Below, in pieces: positions 1-5,076 of a stretch of DNA of 6,008 nt (position 1 is the first letter of the stretch; each line of letters starts with the position of its first letter). A program made the translations under genes and the position numbers. The stretch lies in contig CANHWS010000213.1 in assembly GCA_947464365.1 (NCBI GenBank), positions 1-6,008 of the forward strand, read 5' to 3'. Origin of the DNA: Cytophagaceae bacterium (GTDB lineage: Bacteria; Bacteroidota; Bacteroidia; Cytophagales; Flexibacteraceae). Under the pieces are notes generated by a model, which worked only from the letters and a program-made list of their open reading frames with translations, did no database searches and had not been told where the DNA came from.

Positions 1-1
1 C

Positions 2-1087
2 AAGCCCAATTATGGCGCCTCGCTCAACCCGTTTCATAACGTCCAGTCCGAGTTTACGAACCACGACGGCAACCTCAATACCGACTATACTTTCGAGACC
101 CTTGTAGAGGCAGATTGTAATCGACTTGCAGTGGCTGCTGGTATCCGGATTAGCAATATGCCTGGTACCAATGGCTTCAATCCGTTGATGGTCTATGGTG
201 GCGTTGGCCTAGGCAAAACCCACTTAGTACAAGCCATCGGCAACAAGATACGCGAGCTGCATCCGCAGAAACGGGTGGTCTATGTCACGACTGAGCAGTT
301 TTATAGTCAGTTTCTGGATGCACTCAAAAGTGATGTCATCCAGCAGTTTGTCAACTTCTATATGTCTGTCGATGCCCTCATCGTGGACGACATTCAGTTC
401 TTGACTGGCAAAAGCCAAACACAAGAGTTGTTCTTTAACGTGTTTAACCGCCTGCATCAGAAGAACAAACAGATCATCCTGACCAGTGACTGCGCTCCGC
501 GTGACTTAAAGGGCATGCACGAGCGGCTCACGACTAGGTTTAAATGGGGGTTGACAGCTGATTTGCAATTACCAGGCTTCGAAACCCGTTTGGCTATCCT
601 GAACCGCAAGCTAGAGGCCGACGGTTATGTAATCGACCCCAATATTGTTGAGTACCTAGCGATGACCATCGACACCAACGTGCGGGAGCTAATTGGTGTG
701 CTGATTTCGGTGATGGCCAGAGGCGCAATGTCAGCCAGCATCGACATGGAAATGGTGAAGCAGGTAATCTCAAACGTCGTTGTTGACGTGGACGAGGAGC
801 TCAATATCGAGACCATCACTCGAATCGTGTCAGAGTACTACAAAGTGCCTGAGGATGCCCTCAAAGCCACAACCCGCAAACGGGACATCGTGATCCCGCG
901 TCAGGTGGCTATGTACCTTGCCAAGGACCTGACCCAAAGCAGCCTGAAGCTGATTGGGGACTTTTTTGGTGGCAAAGACCACACCACGGTCATGCACGCC
1001 ATCAAGACCGTGCAAGAGCAACTCAAGCTTAACGAGGATCTCGCCACTGCTATTGCGGCCCTCCAGAAAAGGCTCCAGAGTATCTAG
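2..1087 (+). CDS. dnaA: Chromosomal replication initiator protein DnaA (5' end cut by window edge)
   Basis: DnaA is the AAA+ ATPase that binds DnaA boxes at oriC, melts the origin and helps load the replicative helicase. The reading frame is open from base 2, so the GTG at 131 is internal and not the start. The 361 visible residues begin just before the LNTDYTFETLVEADCNRLA stretch that opens the AAA+ domain. Walker A GGVGLGKT is at visible residues 66-73, Walker B LIVDDIQF is around 126-133, sensor I (ILTSD) is near 159-163, the ERLTTRF arginine-finger box ends near 180, and sensor II is NVREL. The C-terminal DNA-binding domain has PRQVAMYLAKDLT and the signature GGKDHTTVMHA at 323-333. Family members run about 450-480 residues, so domain I, the linker and the start lie outside. 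The usual PD-x-ETR after LQ reads PGFETR here, and the basic residue after TSD is Cys. The ATPase core looks intact. Confidence 0.97.
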   Translation, partial: KPNYGASLNPFHNVQSEFTNHDGNLNTDYTFETLVEADCNRLAVAAGIRISNMPGTNGFNPLMVYGGVGLGKTHLVQAIGNKIRELHPQKRVVYVTTEQFYSQFLDALKSDVIQQFVNFYMSVDALIVDDIQFLTGKSQTQELFFNVFNRLHQKNKQIILTSDCAPRDLKGMHERLTTRFKWGLTADLQLPGFETRLAILNRKLEADGYVIDPNIVEYLAMTIDTNVRELIGVLISVMARGAMSASIDMEMVKQVISNVVVDVDEELNIETITRIVSEYYKVPEDALKATTRKRDIVIPRQVAMYLAKDLTQSSLKLIGDFFGGKDHTTVMHAIKTVQEQLKLNEDLATAIAALQKRLQSI

Positions 1088-1198
1088 GTATTGGCAAAGT
1101 CGTGGCTAGCCAGAGGATGGCGCTGCAAATGATAACCCTACTTTTGGGGCATGAGCCAAAAAATGATGCCAACTAAACAGCATCTGGCTAAAAACAGG

Positions 1199-1229
1199 TT
1201 GCCAATGTGACTTTATGGCCCTACTTTCG
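1199..1229 (+). promoter_or_regulatory. Candidate sucC promoter of Bacteroidota type
   Basis: TTG at 1199-1201 is followed after 20 bp by TACTTTCG at 1222-1229. This matches the Bacteroidota -33 TTG / -7 TAnnTTTG pattern with one mismatch, and lies about 30 nt before the sucC ATG. A second box, TACTTTTG at 1139-1146, fits the -7 consensus perfectly but has no TTG at the expected distance. No terminator with a T-run was found after dnaA, so read-through from dnaA is also possible. The call rests on pattern and position only. Confidence 0.4.
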
Positions 1230-1258
1230 CCCTGCGCAACAAAGCGTGGCAATAGCAC

Positions 1259-2455
1259 ATGAACATCCACGAATATCAGGCTAAGGAAATCCTGAAAAAA
1301 TACGGAGTCCGTATCCAAGAAGGCATCGTCGCTGATACACCAGACGCTGCCGTAGCGGCTGCCGAGGCGCTCAATGCGAGCACTGGTACCTCATGGTACG
1401 TGATCAAAGCCCAAATTCATGCCGGCGGCAGGGGCAAAGGCGGCGGAGTAAAACTCGCCAAAAACCTTAACGATGTGCGCGACATTAGTGGCAAAATCAT
1501 CGGCATGCAGCTTGTTACACCGCAAACTGGCCCAGAAGGCAAGTTGGTGAGCAAGGTGCTAATCGCTCAGGATGTGTACTACCCTGGCGAAACCCCAACC
1601 AAAGAGTTTTATGTCTCGATCTTGCTAGATCGTGCAACAGGCAAAAACGTCATTGTCTATAGCACCGAAGGTGGTATGGACATCGAAGAAGTAGCCGAAC
1701 ATACGCCAGAGAAAATCCAACGCGAGTGGGTTGACCCACGTGTTGGTCTCCAAGGTTTTCAGGCTCGCAAAATTGCGTTTGGCCTTGGCCTAGAAGGCAA
1801 AGCCCACAAAGAGATGGTTGCCTTTATCGCCTCTCTGTACAAAGCCTACAACGACATCGACGCTGCCTTGTTCGAGATCAACCCTGTCCTTAAAACCAGC
1901 GACGACAAGATTTTGGCCGTAGATGCCAAAGTCAATATCGACGACAACGCCCTTTATCGTCACCCAGCCATTGCTGCCCTGCGCGACACTGCTGAAGAAG
2001 ACCCGTTGGAAGTTGAGGCTGGCGAAAGCAACCTTAACTACGTGAAACTTGACGGTAACGTTGGCTGTATGGTCAACGGTGCTGGCCTAGCCATGGCTAC
2101 CATGGATGTCATCAAGCTAGCTGGTGGTGAGCCTGCTAACTTCCTGGACGTCGGCGGAGGGGCCAATGCCAAAACAGTTGAGGCTGGTTTCCGTATCATC
2201 CTCAAGGACCCGAACGTGAAGGCTATCTTGGTGAATGTTTTTGGTGGCATCGTCCGTTGTGACCGTGTTGCTAACGGCATCGTCGAGGCATACAAAACCA
2301 TTGGTGACATCAAAGTGCCAATTATCGTGCGTCTGCAAGGCACCAATGCCGAGGAGGCTGCCGAGATCATCAAGAACTCTGGCCTGAAAGTTTATCCAGC
2401 CATCTTGCTGAAAGACGCCGCTGACAAAGTGAAAGAAGTAATGGCTGCTGCCTAA
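1259..2455 (+). CDS. sucC: Succinyl-CoA synthetase (ADP- or GDP-forming), beta subunit
   Basis: SucC is the nucleotide-binding subunit of succinyl-CoA synthetase, the TCA-cycle enzyme that interconverts succinyl-CoA with succinate while making ATP or GTP in the cytoplasm. It works with the alpha subunit SucD, which carries the phosphohistidine. The protein has 398 residues, within the family range, and starts with the canonical MNIHEYQAKEILKKYGV. The ATP-grasp part has K50 and the glycine-rich GGRGKGGG at 56-63. Metal ligands are expected at N208 (in FEINP) and D222 (in VDAK), with the same 14-residue spacing as in E. coli. The C-terminal ligase domain has DGNVGCMVNGAGLAMATMD from residue 265 and VNVFGGIVRCD at 325-335. 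No ATG alternative competes with the chosen start, and no Shine-Dalgarno is evident. No sucD follows: a terminator sits 27 nt after the stop, so the alpha subunit must be encoded elsewhere. Nucleotide preference cannot be read from the sequence. Confidence 0.97.
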   Translation: MNIHEYQAKEILKKYGVRIQEGIVADTPDAAVAAAEALNASTGTSWYVIKAQIHAGGRGKGGGVKLAKNLNDVRDISGKIIGMQLVTPQTGPEGKLVSKVLIAQDVYYPGETPTKEFYVSILLDRATGKNVIVYSTEGGMDIEEVAEHTPEKIQREWVDPRVGLQGFQARKIAFGLGLEGKAHKEMVAFIASLYKAYNDIDAALFEINPVLKTSDDKILAVDAKVNIDDNALYRHPAIAALRDTAEEDPLEVEAGESNLNYVKLDGNVGCMVNGAGLAMATMDVIKLAGGEPANFLDVGGGANAKTVEAGFRIILKDPNVKAILVNVFGGIVRCDRVANGIVEAYKTIGDIKVPIIVRLQGTNAEEAAEIIKNSGLKVYPAILLKDAADKVKEVMAAA

Positions 2456-2482
2456 TCAGCACCAATACAACTGCTAACATAA

Positions 2483-2529
2483 CAAAGCGCCCCTCTGGAG
2501 AAATTCTCTGGAGGAGCGCTTTGGTTTTG
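2483..2529 (+). terminator. Strong intrinsic terminator of sucC, possibly bidirectional
   Basis: A hairpin centred on 2503 pairs CAAAGCGC (2483-2490) with GCGCTTTG (2516-2523) and continues inward to a 3-nt loop (2502-2504). The stem has one C-A mismatch (2491/2515) and two G-T pairs (2496/2510 and 2497/2509). TTTGGTTTTG follows on the + strand. sucC (+) and the membrane trio (-) converge on it. Read on the - strand the T-tract is weaker (GCGCTTTGTTATGTT), so termination of the trio here is plausible but less sure. Confidence 0.85.
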
Positions 2530-2600
2530 TGGGGGTATTTTCGTTCGTTGGAATTAGGGGCAATACTGCCATCAGGGAACGCAGCAGCTAGGAGTTATGG

Positions 2601-2933
2601 CTATAAAAATTCAGTCCAGACATCAAGGACAGAGTCCAACATGACTGGAAGAAATAACATGATCAAGCTAAAGAATCGCACTGCTCGGTTGCTTTTGACT
2701 TCCTCCTTGCTAAGATCACCTTGTCGCCAGGATAGGTAGGCAAAGTAGCCAACAGCGACGAGCATAATGGCATGAATCCAGATACTGAGCAATGAGCCTG
2801 GGCTCATCGGTCTTTGAGTTGCTACCAAGATGCACTCCACCAAGCTGACAACCATCAAGATGGGCGCCACGTATTGGTAGGGTTTGCTAGCTGTACGGTA
2901 GGGGCTGAGTATGTTAGACTGTAGGTATGACAT
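2601..2933 (-). CDS. Small three-segment membrane protein, third gene of a paralogous trio, function unknown
   Basis: Not recognised as a named family. The protein has 110 residues, with an N-terminal polar stretch carrying PYRTASKPYQYV (11-22) and three hydrophobic segments at about 21-39, 50-68 and 86-105. Between the second and third lies a charged loop (WRQGDLSKEEVKSNR). An LP pair sits in the middle of the third segment (95-96). It shares this layout and the N-terminal motif with the two proteins encoded upstream on the same strand, and is closest to the first of them (ASKPYQY, then LPVM). There is no signal peptidase site, enzyme motif or cysteine pattern. The ATG at 2933 is 56 nt after the stop of the preceding gene, consistent with one transcript, and the convergent hairpin at 2483-2523 is a likely end. 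A role in the inner membrane is inference from hydrophobicity only. Confidence 0.75.
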   Translation of the reverse strand: MSYLQSNILSPYRTASKPYQYVAPILMVVSLVECILVATQRPMSPGSLLSIWIHAIMLVAVGYFAYLSWRQGDLSKEEVKSNRAVRFFSLIMLFLPVMLDSVLDVWTEFL

Positions 2934-2944
2934 TTTAAGGGGAT

Positions 2945-2994
2945 ACTAGGTAGAGAGGAATTCTAGTAAAGGTATTGGAAGAAAACAACCTAGT
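2945..2994 (-). repeat. Inverted repeat in the second gap of the membrane trio
   Basis: ACTAGGT at 2945-2951 and ACCTAGT at 2988-2994 are perfect 7-bp inverted arms separated by 36 nt. The right arm contains the stop codon of the gene at 2990-3337 (stop at 2990-2992). The long loop makes a stable RNA hairpin uncertain, and a 7-bp match of this kind can arise by chance. Confidence 0.35.
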
Positions 2995-3337
2995 TGCCTA
3001 AGTAAAAAAGAGTATAACAGGACCGAGCTATATCAACGGTGCTCGGCAGACACACATACATCATGATGATATATGATTGGAGGACCTGATCACTTGGTGC
3101 GATTTGTTTGGGACTGAGTCCCTGCTTTTTGGGCAAGTAGTACATTGCTCCTAATATGAACACCATCACACAAACGTAAAAGACCTGGATCCAGATGTTA
3201 GTTGGGCTTGTGCGAAGGCTGATTTTGGCACCACACATTACCAAGGTGCTAACTACAGACAAAAGGAAGAGGTAGCGATAATGCGGTGTAGCAGTACGGT
3301 AGGGGATAAGGAATTGTTTGTCAAGGAAACTGGCCAT
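2990..3337 (-). CDS. Small three-segment membrane protein, second gene of a paralogous trio, function unknown
   Basis: Not recognised as a named family. The protein has 115 residues and the same plan as its neighbours. The N-terminal motif is PYRTATPHYRYL (12-23), hydrophobic segments lie at about 20-37, 48-67 and 86-105, and a basic/polar loop (LPKKQGLSPKQIAPSDQ) sits between segments two and three. An LP pair falls in the third segment (97-98). It is the most diverged of the three, with PHYRY in place of KPYQY, and it carries three cysteines in or near the membrane segments (35, 56, 96) plus one at 107 that have no shared pattern with the others. The ATG at 3337 lies 43 nt after the stop of the preceding gene, so co-transcription is likely. 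It could be a subunit of a membrane complex with its paralogs, but nothing in the sequence proves an interaction. Confidence 0.75.
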   Translation of the reverse strand: MASFLDKQFLIPYRTATPHYRYLFLLSVVSTLVMCGAKISLRTSPTNIWIQVFYVCVMVFILGAMYYLPKKQGLSPKQIAPSDQVLQSYIIMMYVCLPSTVDIARSCYTLFYLGN

Positions 3338-3363
3338 ACCTAAACAGATCTTAAAGATTGAAA

Positions 3364-3388
3364 CTTTGTAAGGGGATTATTTACAAAG
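3364..3388 (-). repeat. Short hairpin covering the stop codon of the first trio gene
   Basis: CTTTGTAA at 3364-3371 and TTACAAAG at 3381-3388 are perfect 8-bp inverted arms around a 9-nt loop. The stop codon of the gene at 3381-3731 is part of the right arm. On the - strand the hairpin is followed by TTTCAATCTTT, so it could be a weak terminator, an mRNA-stability or processing element, or an operator. The stem is AT-rich. Confidence 0.5.
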
Positions 3389-3731
3389 CTGCCGCTAGGC
3401 TATACCAGATCTGGGTAAATATTTTGATCATGACGGGTAAACCTATGATGCACAAAAAGACAAACATGGTCAACTTCTGATTATGTTTGGTAACCTCTGG
3501 AGATACATTCTTTGCCCATCCTCTCAAGATCAATACCGCCACAAGGAAGGAGACCATGAGGCCCATGTTAACATAATCACTTGGTCTGAAAGCCTCATTA
3601 CTACTCTTATATAGCCAATCAAGCATAGCCTCAGCAACGCTGCCCACAACTGCGGCAACGGCCAAGTATTGGTAAGGTTTGCTCGCTGACCTGAAAGGTT
3701 GGATTAGGCTGTTGCTGAGTTGGCTGCTCAT
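3381..3731 (-). CDS. Small three-segment membrane protein, first gene of a paralogous trio, function unknown
   Basis: Not recognised as a named family. The protein has 116 residues. The N-terminal motif is PFRSASKPYQYL (12-23), hydrophobic segments lie at about 22-40, 53-70 and 86-105, and an LP pair sits in the third segment (98-99). The loop between segments two and three (RGWAKNVSPEVTKHNQK) aligns with the LSKEEVKSN and LSPKQ loops of the two downstream paralogs. It is the first gene of the candidate operon: a consensus-like promoter lies 47-76 nt upstream and the preceding sigma unit is closed by a terminator. The ATG at 3731 is preceded by an AT-rich leader without a clear Shine-Dalgarno, as is usual in Bacteroidota. 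The three proteins probably arose by tandem duplication followed by strong divergence. Confidence 0.75.
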   Translation of the reverse strand: MSSQLSNSLIQPFRSASKPYQYLAVAAVVGSVAEAMLDWLYKSSNEAFRPSDYVNMGLMVSFLVAVLILRGWAKNVSPEVTKHNQKLTMFVFLCIIGLPVMIKIFTQIWYSLAAAL

Positions 3732-3777
3732 GGCTAATGCGCTAAAAGGAGATTAAAGGAGCCTATAACTTATGCTT

Positions 3778-3807
3778 CAAAGATAAACAAAAAAGCCATA
3801 CTAGCAA
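3778..3807 (-). promoter_or_regulatory. Candidate promoter of the membrane-protein trio, embedded in the upstream terminator
   Basis: Read on the - strand, TTG (3807-3805) is followed after exactly 19 bp by TATCTTTG (3785-3778), a perfect fit to the Bacteroidota -33 TTG / -7 TAnnTTTG pattern. The start codon lies 47 nt further on. The -33 element falls in the internal loop of the sigma-operon terminator, and the spacer contains the terminator's 3' stem arm and T-run. A second TTG at 3810-3808 gives a 22-bp spacer. Confidence 0.6.
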
Positions 3808-3833
3808 CAATCGATGATTGATGACAGTATGGC
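3785..3833 (-). terminator. Intrinsic terminator of the sigma factor/partner unit
   Basis: On the - strand GCCATACT (3833-3826) pairs with AGTATGGC (3802-3795) over 8 bp. An internal loop follows, then a coaxial inner stem of CAATC (3820-3816) with GATTG (3812-3808) around a 3-nt loop. TTTTTTGTTT follows at 3794-3785. The two stems share one centre, and the T-run is on the - strand side only, so it acts on transcripts from the sigma unit, 79 nt after the stop of the small partner gene. Confidence 0.85.
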
Positions 3834-3911
3834 GTTGTGTAAGGACTAGCTTCCACCTGCTTTAGTTACAGGCCATAGGTATTATCCCACTGCTAGTTGT
3901 AATGTCAAGAT

Positions 3912-4166
3912 CTACTCTTCTCCTTGAGCGGCAGGGGCTGCGATGGCTGATTTGCGCTTGGCATAGGCCATTATGTTGTCGATGGTTGACTGTTTGGGCT
4001 CGAGGGCGGCTGCGCTGATTTTGCGCTGTAGGGCCATTACTTCGGCTGTGGCGTAATAAAGGCGATCATTTTTGGCTAGTTGGCGTTCTAGCTTTTGTTG
4101 CTCGGCCGGGGTGCAGTCATCATAAACATATTGCAGCACTTGGCTAAGGGTAGAGTTCTCGTACAT
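3912..4166 (-). CDS. Small soluble protein coupled to the sigma factor, possible anti-sigma or sigma-regulating partner
   Basis: The 84-residue product is charged and predicted mainly helical, with no membrane segment or signal peptide. It opens with MYENSTLSQVLQYVYDDCTP, followed by AEQQKLERQL, the kind of helix pair seen at the N-terminus of anti-sigma proteins (a stretch reading as a disordered/helical YDDxTPxEQ motif). A second conserved-looking block, STIDNIMAYAKR, is at 60-71. The zinc motif of ZAS-type anti-sigma factors (H-x3-C-x2-C) is absent, and only one Cys is present. Its ATG at 4166 lies inside the end of the sigma gene, overlapping by 23 nt in another frame, which suggests translational coupling. 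Small proteins of this look often follow this type of sigma factor in Cytophagales, from memory. The role as a sigma partner is inference from position. Confidence 0.75.
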   Translation of the reverse strand: MYENSTLSQVLQYVYDDCTPAEQQKLERQLAKNDRLYYATAEVMALQRKISAAALEPKQSTIDNIMAYAKRKSAIAAPAAQGEE

Positions 4167-4740
4167 ACGCAGGATCTCGTTGGACTAGTTTTTTTCGTAG
4201 GTTGATCAGTGCATAACGCATCCTACCTAGTGCCGTGTTGATACTGACGTCTGTCTGGACGGCAATTTCCTGAAAACTCAAGCCAGCAAAGTGCCTGAGG
4301 ATCAGGACTTGGCGTTGGGCAAGGGGTAGTTCTTGGATCAGTTGGCGTAGGTGTTGGTGCAGTTCTGCTTTTATGTGGAGCGTTTCAGAACTCTGAGTGG
4401 CAAAGATCTCATCGTCGAGCAACGGGCTTCCATCCTCCAGAACGACGGTTGGATAGCGCTTATTGCGTCTAAAGTAATCAATTGCCATGTTATGGCCAAC
4501 ACGTTGCAGCCAAGGGCCAAATTTCCCTTCTTCGTTGTAGCGTCCGCCCTTGATGGTGTCAATTGCCTTGATGAAGGTCTCTTGTAGGAGGTCCTCGGCA
4601 ACGTCACGATCTTTGACGATGAGGTAAATGGCAGTATATACTTTGCTTTTGTGCCTATACACAAGGGCCTCAAAGGCCGAGTCATCGCCCTCCCGATAAA
4701 TCGAGATCAAGGCGCCGTCTGTCAATGTTGTCCGCTTCAT
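4144..4740 (-). CDS. RNA polymerase sigma-70 factor, ECF-like
   Basis: This is an alternative sigma factor that directs RNA polymerase to a specific set of promoters. The 198 residues contain region 2 at about 20-95: the core-binding DVAEDLLQETFIKA (46-59) and then FGPWLQRVGHNMAIDYFRRNKR (74-95), whose tail recognises the -10 element. A linker carrying VVLEDGSPLLDDE follows. Region 4 is at about 125-183, with ELPLAQRQVLILRHFAGLS and a helix-turn-helix IAVQTDVSINTALGRMRYAL for the -35 element. The MKRTTLTDGALISIY start and the RYNEEGKF and LEDGS elements are those of a sigma type widespread in Cytophagales. There is no SnoaL-like or other extra C-terminal domain. It overlaps the small partner gene by 23 nt. 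The target promoters and the inducing signal are not visible. The ATG at 4740 fits family alignments. Confidence 0.93.
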   Translation of the reverse strand: MKRTTLTDGALISIYREGDDSAFEALVYRHKSKVYTAIYLIVKDRDVAEDLLQETFIKAIDTIKGGRYNEEGKFGPWLQRVGHNMAIDYFRRNKRYPTVVLEDGSPLLDDEIFATQSSETLHIKAELHQHLRQLIQELPLAQRQVLILRHFAGLSFQEIAVQTDVSINTALGRMRYALINLRKKLVQRDPAYVRELYP

Positions 4741-4855
4741 AGTCCGTAGCTAGGGTTTAATAAAAAGTCTGAGTAAAGCTTTATATCATACTATGGAGGG
4801 CGCTAGTGCGTTGATCAGAAAGGGGATTTGGTGAGCGTTTATGACTTGTTGTCTG

Positions 4856-4885
4856 TAAATATATAGGATAGACAACCAAAAGCAA
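4856..4885 (-). promoter_or_regulatory. Candidate promoter of the sigma factor gene
   Basis: On the - strand TTG (4885-4883) is followed after 19 bp by TATATTTA (4863-4856), one mismatch from the Bacteroidota TAnnTTTG box. It would give a leader of about 110 nt before the ATG at 4740. No better match was found nearer to the start, though a promoter used by the sigma factor itself would have another, unknown consensus. Confidence 0.35.
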
Positions 4886-4925
4886 GGCTAAGGTTGCCTG
4901 ATCCTGAAAATATTTGTTGACTTTA

Positions 4926-4972
4926 AGACCAGTTTCTTAAAGGGATGTTAAAGCCTTTTCTTTTTCTGGTCT
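4926..4972. repeat. Two-part inverted repeat upstream of aroA
   Basis: AGACCAG (4926-4932) and CTGGTCT (4966-4972) form a perfect 7-bp outer stem. Inside it, AAAGGG (4939-4944) pairs with CCTTTT (4954-4959) with one G-T pair, and both share the centre 4949. The right arm touches the TAGTTTTG box at 4972-4979. On the + strand the hairpin is followed by AGTTTTGTC, too weak a T-run for a confident terminator. A regulator-binding site or a weak terminator are both possible. Confidence 0.4.
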
Positions 4973-4979
4973 AGTTTTG
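4948..4979 (+). promoter_or_regulatory. Candidate aroA promoter
   Basis: TAGTTTTG at 4972-4979 fits the Bacteroidota -7 consensus TAnnTTTG exactly. The -33 position holds only TTA (4948-4950, 21-bp spacer) instead of TTG. The ATG of aroA lies 97 nt downstream, with the terminator-like hairpin at 5004-5033 in the leader between them. Confidence 0.35.
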
Positions 4980-5003
4980 TCAAGAAGGGCAATAATCGTT
5001 CCG

Positions 5004-5033
5004 AAGCCTCGTTTTAAGGCCTTTGTTTTTTTT
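5004..5033 (+). terminator. Terminator-like hairpin in the aroA leader
   Basis: AAGCCT (5004-5009) pairs with AGGC-TT (5017-5023, with C5021 bulged) around a 7-nt loop. TGTTTTTTTT follows at 5024-5033. The stem is short, but the run of eight T residues is the longest in the window. It could be an attenuator of aroA, the end of an unseen small RNA, or a chance T-run next to the AAGGCCTT palindrome (5016-5023). Confidence 0.35.
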
Positions 5034-5076
5034 AGTCCTATCTCCACTTGGCCTGGCCGAAACCCTAGAATACGCT

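Larger units (their letters stand above)
4741..5076. other. 336-bp divergent intergenic region between the sigma gene and aroA
   Basis: No ORF with protein-like features was found. The region holds a candidate sigma-gene promoter on the - strand (4856-4885), a 10-bp palindrome TAAAGCTTTA (4774-4783) between that promoter and the sigma ATG, and the aroA side signals: a two-part hairpin (4926-4972), a -7 box (4972-4979) and a terminator-like hairpin with an 8-T run (5004-5033). The stretch 4950-4980 is rich in T. A small RNA ending at the T-run is possible but unsupported. Confidence 0.6.

Noticed and set aside
131..1087. GTG at 131 as the dnaA start
   Set aside because: The frame is open back to base 2 and the upstream residues (YTFETLVEADCNRLA) belong to the conserved start of the DnaA AAA+ domain.
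1103..1112. TGGCTAGCCA palindrome after dnaA as a terminator
   Set aside because: A 10-bp palindrome has no room for a loop with a stable stem, and no T-run follows.
2038..2373. 111-residue ORF on the - strand
   Set aside because: It is antisense to the most conserved part of sucC and has composition typical of an antisense shadow.
2521..2739. 72-residue ORF on the + strand
   Set aside because: It starts in the terminator region and overlaps the trio gene at 2601-2933 antisense. No start signal or protein-like motif was seen.
3882..3890. TTATCCCAC as a DnaA box
   Set aside because: It differs from TTATCCACA at three positions and stands alone, far from dnaA.
3845..3897. ACTAGC/GCTAGT inverted repeat with an inner CCTG/CAGG pair, resembling a small folded RNA
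   Set aside because: The arms are only 6 bp and 4 bp, there is no tRNA T-loop or CCA-type acceptor, and the total length is too short for a tRNA.
4371..4685. 104-residue ORF on the - strand
   Set aside because: It lies within the sigma gene in another frame; the sigma frame shows clear region 2 and region 4 motifs.
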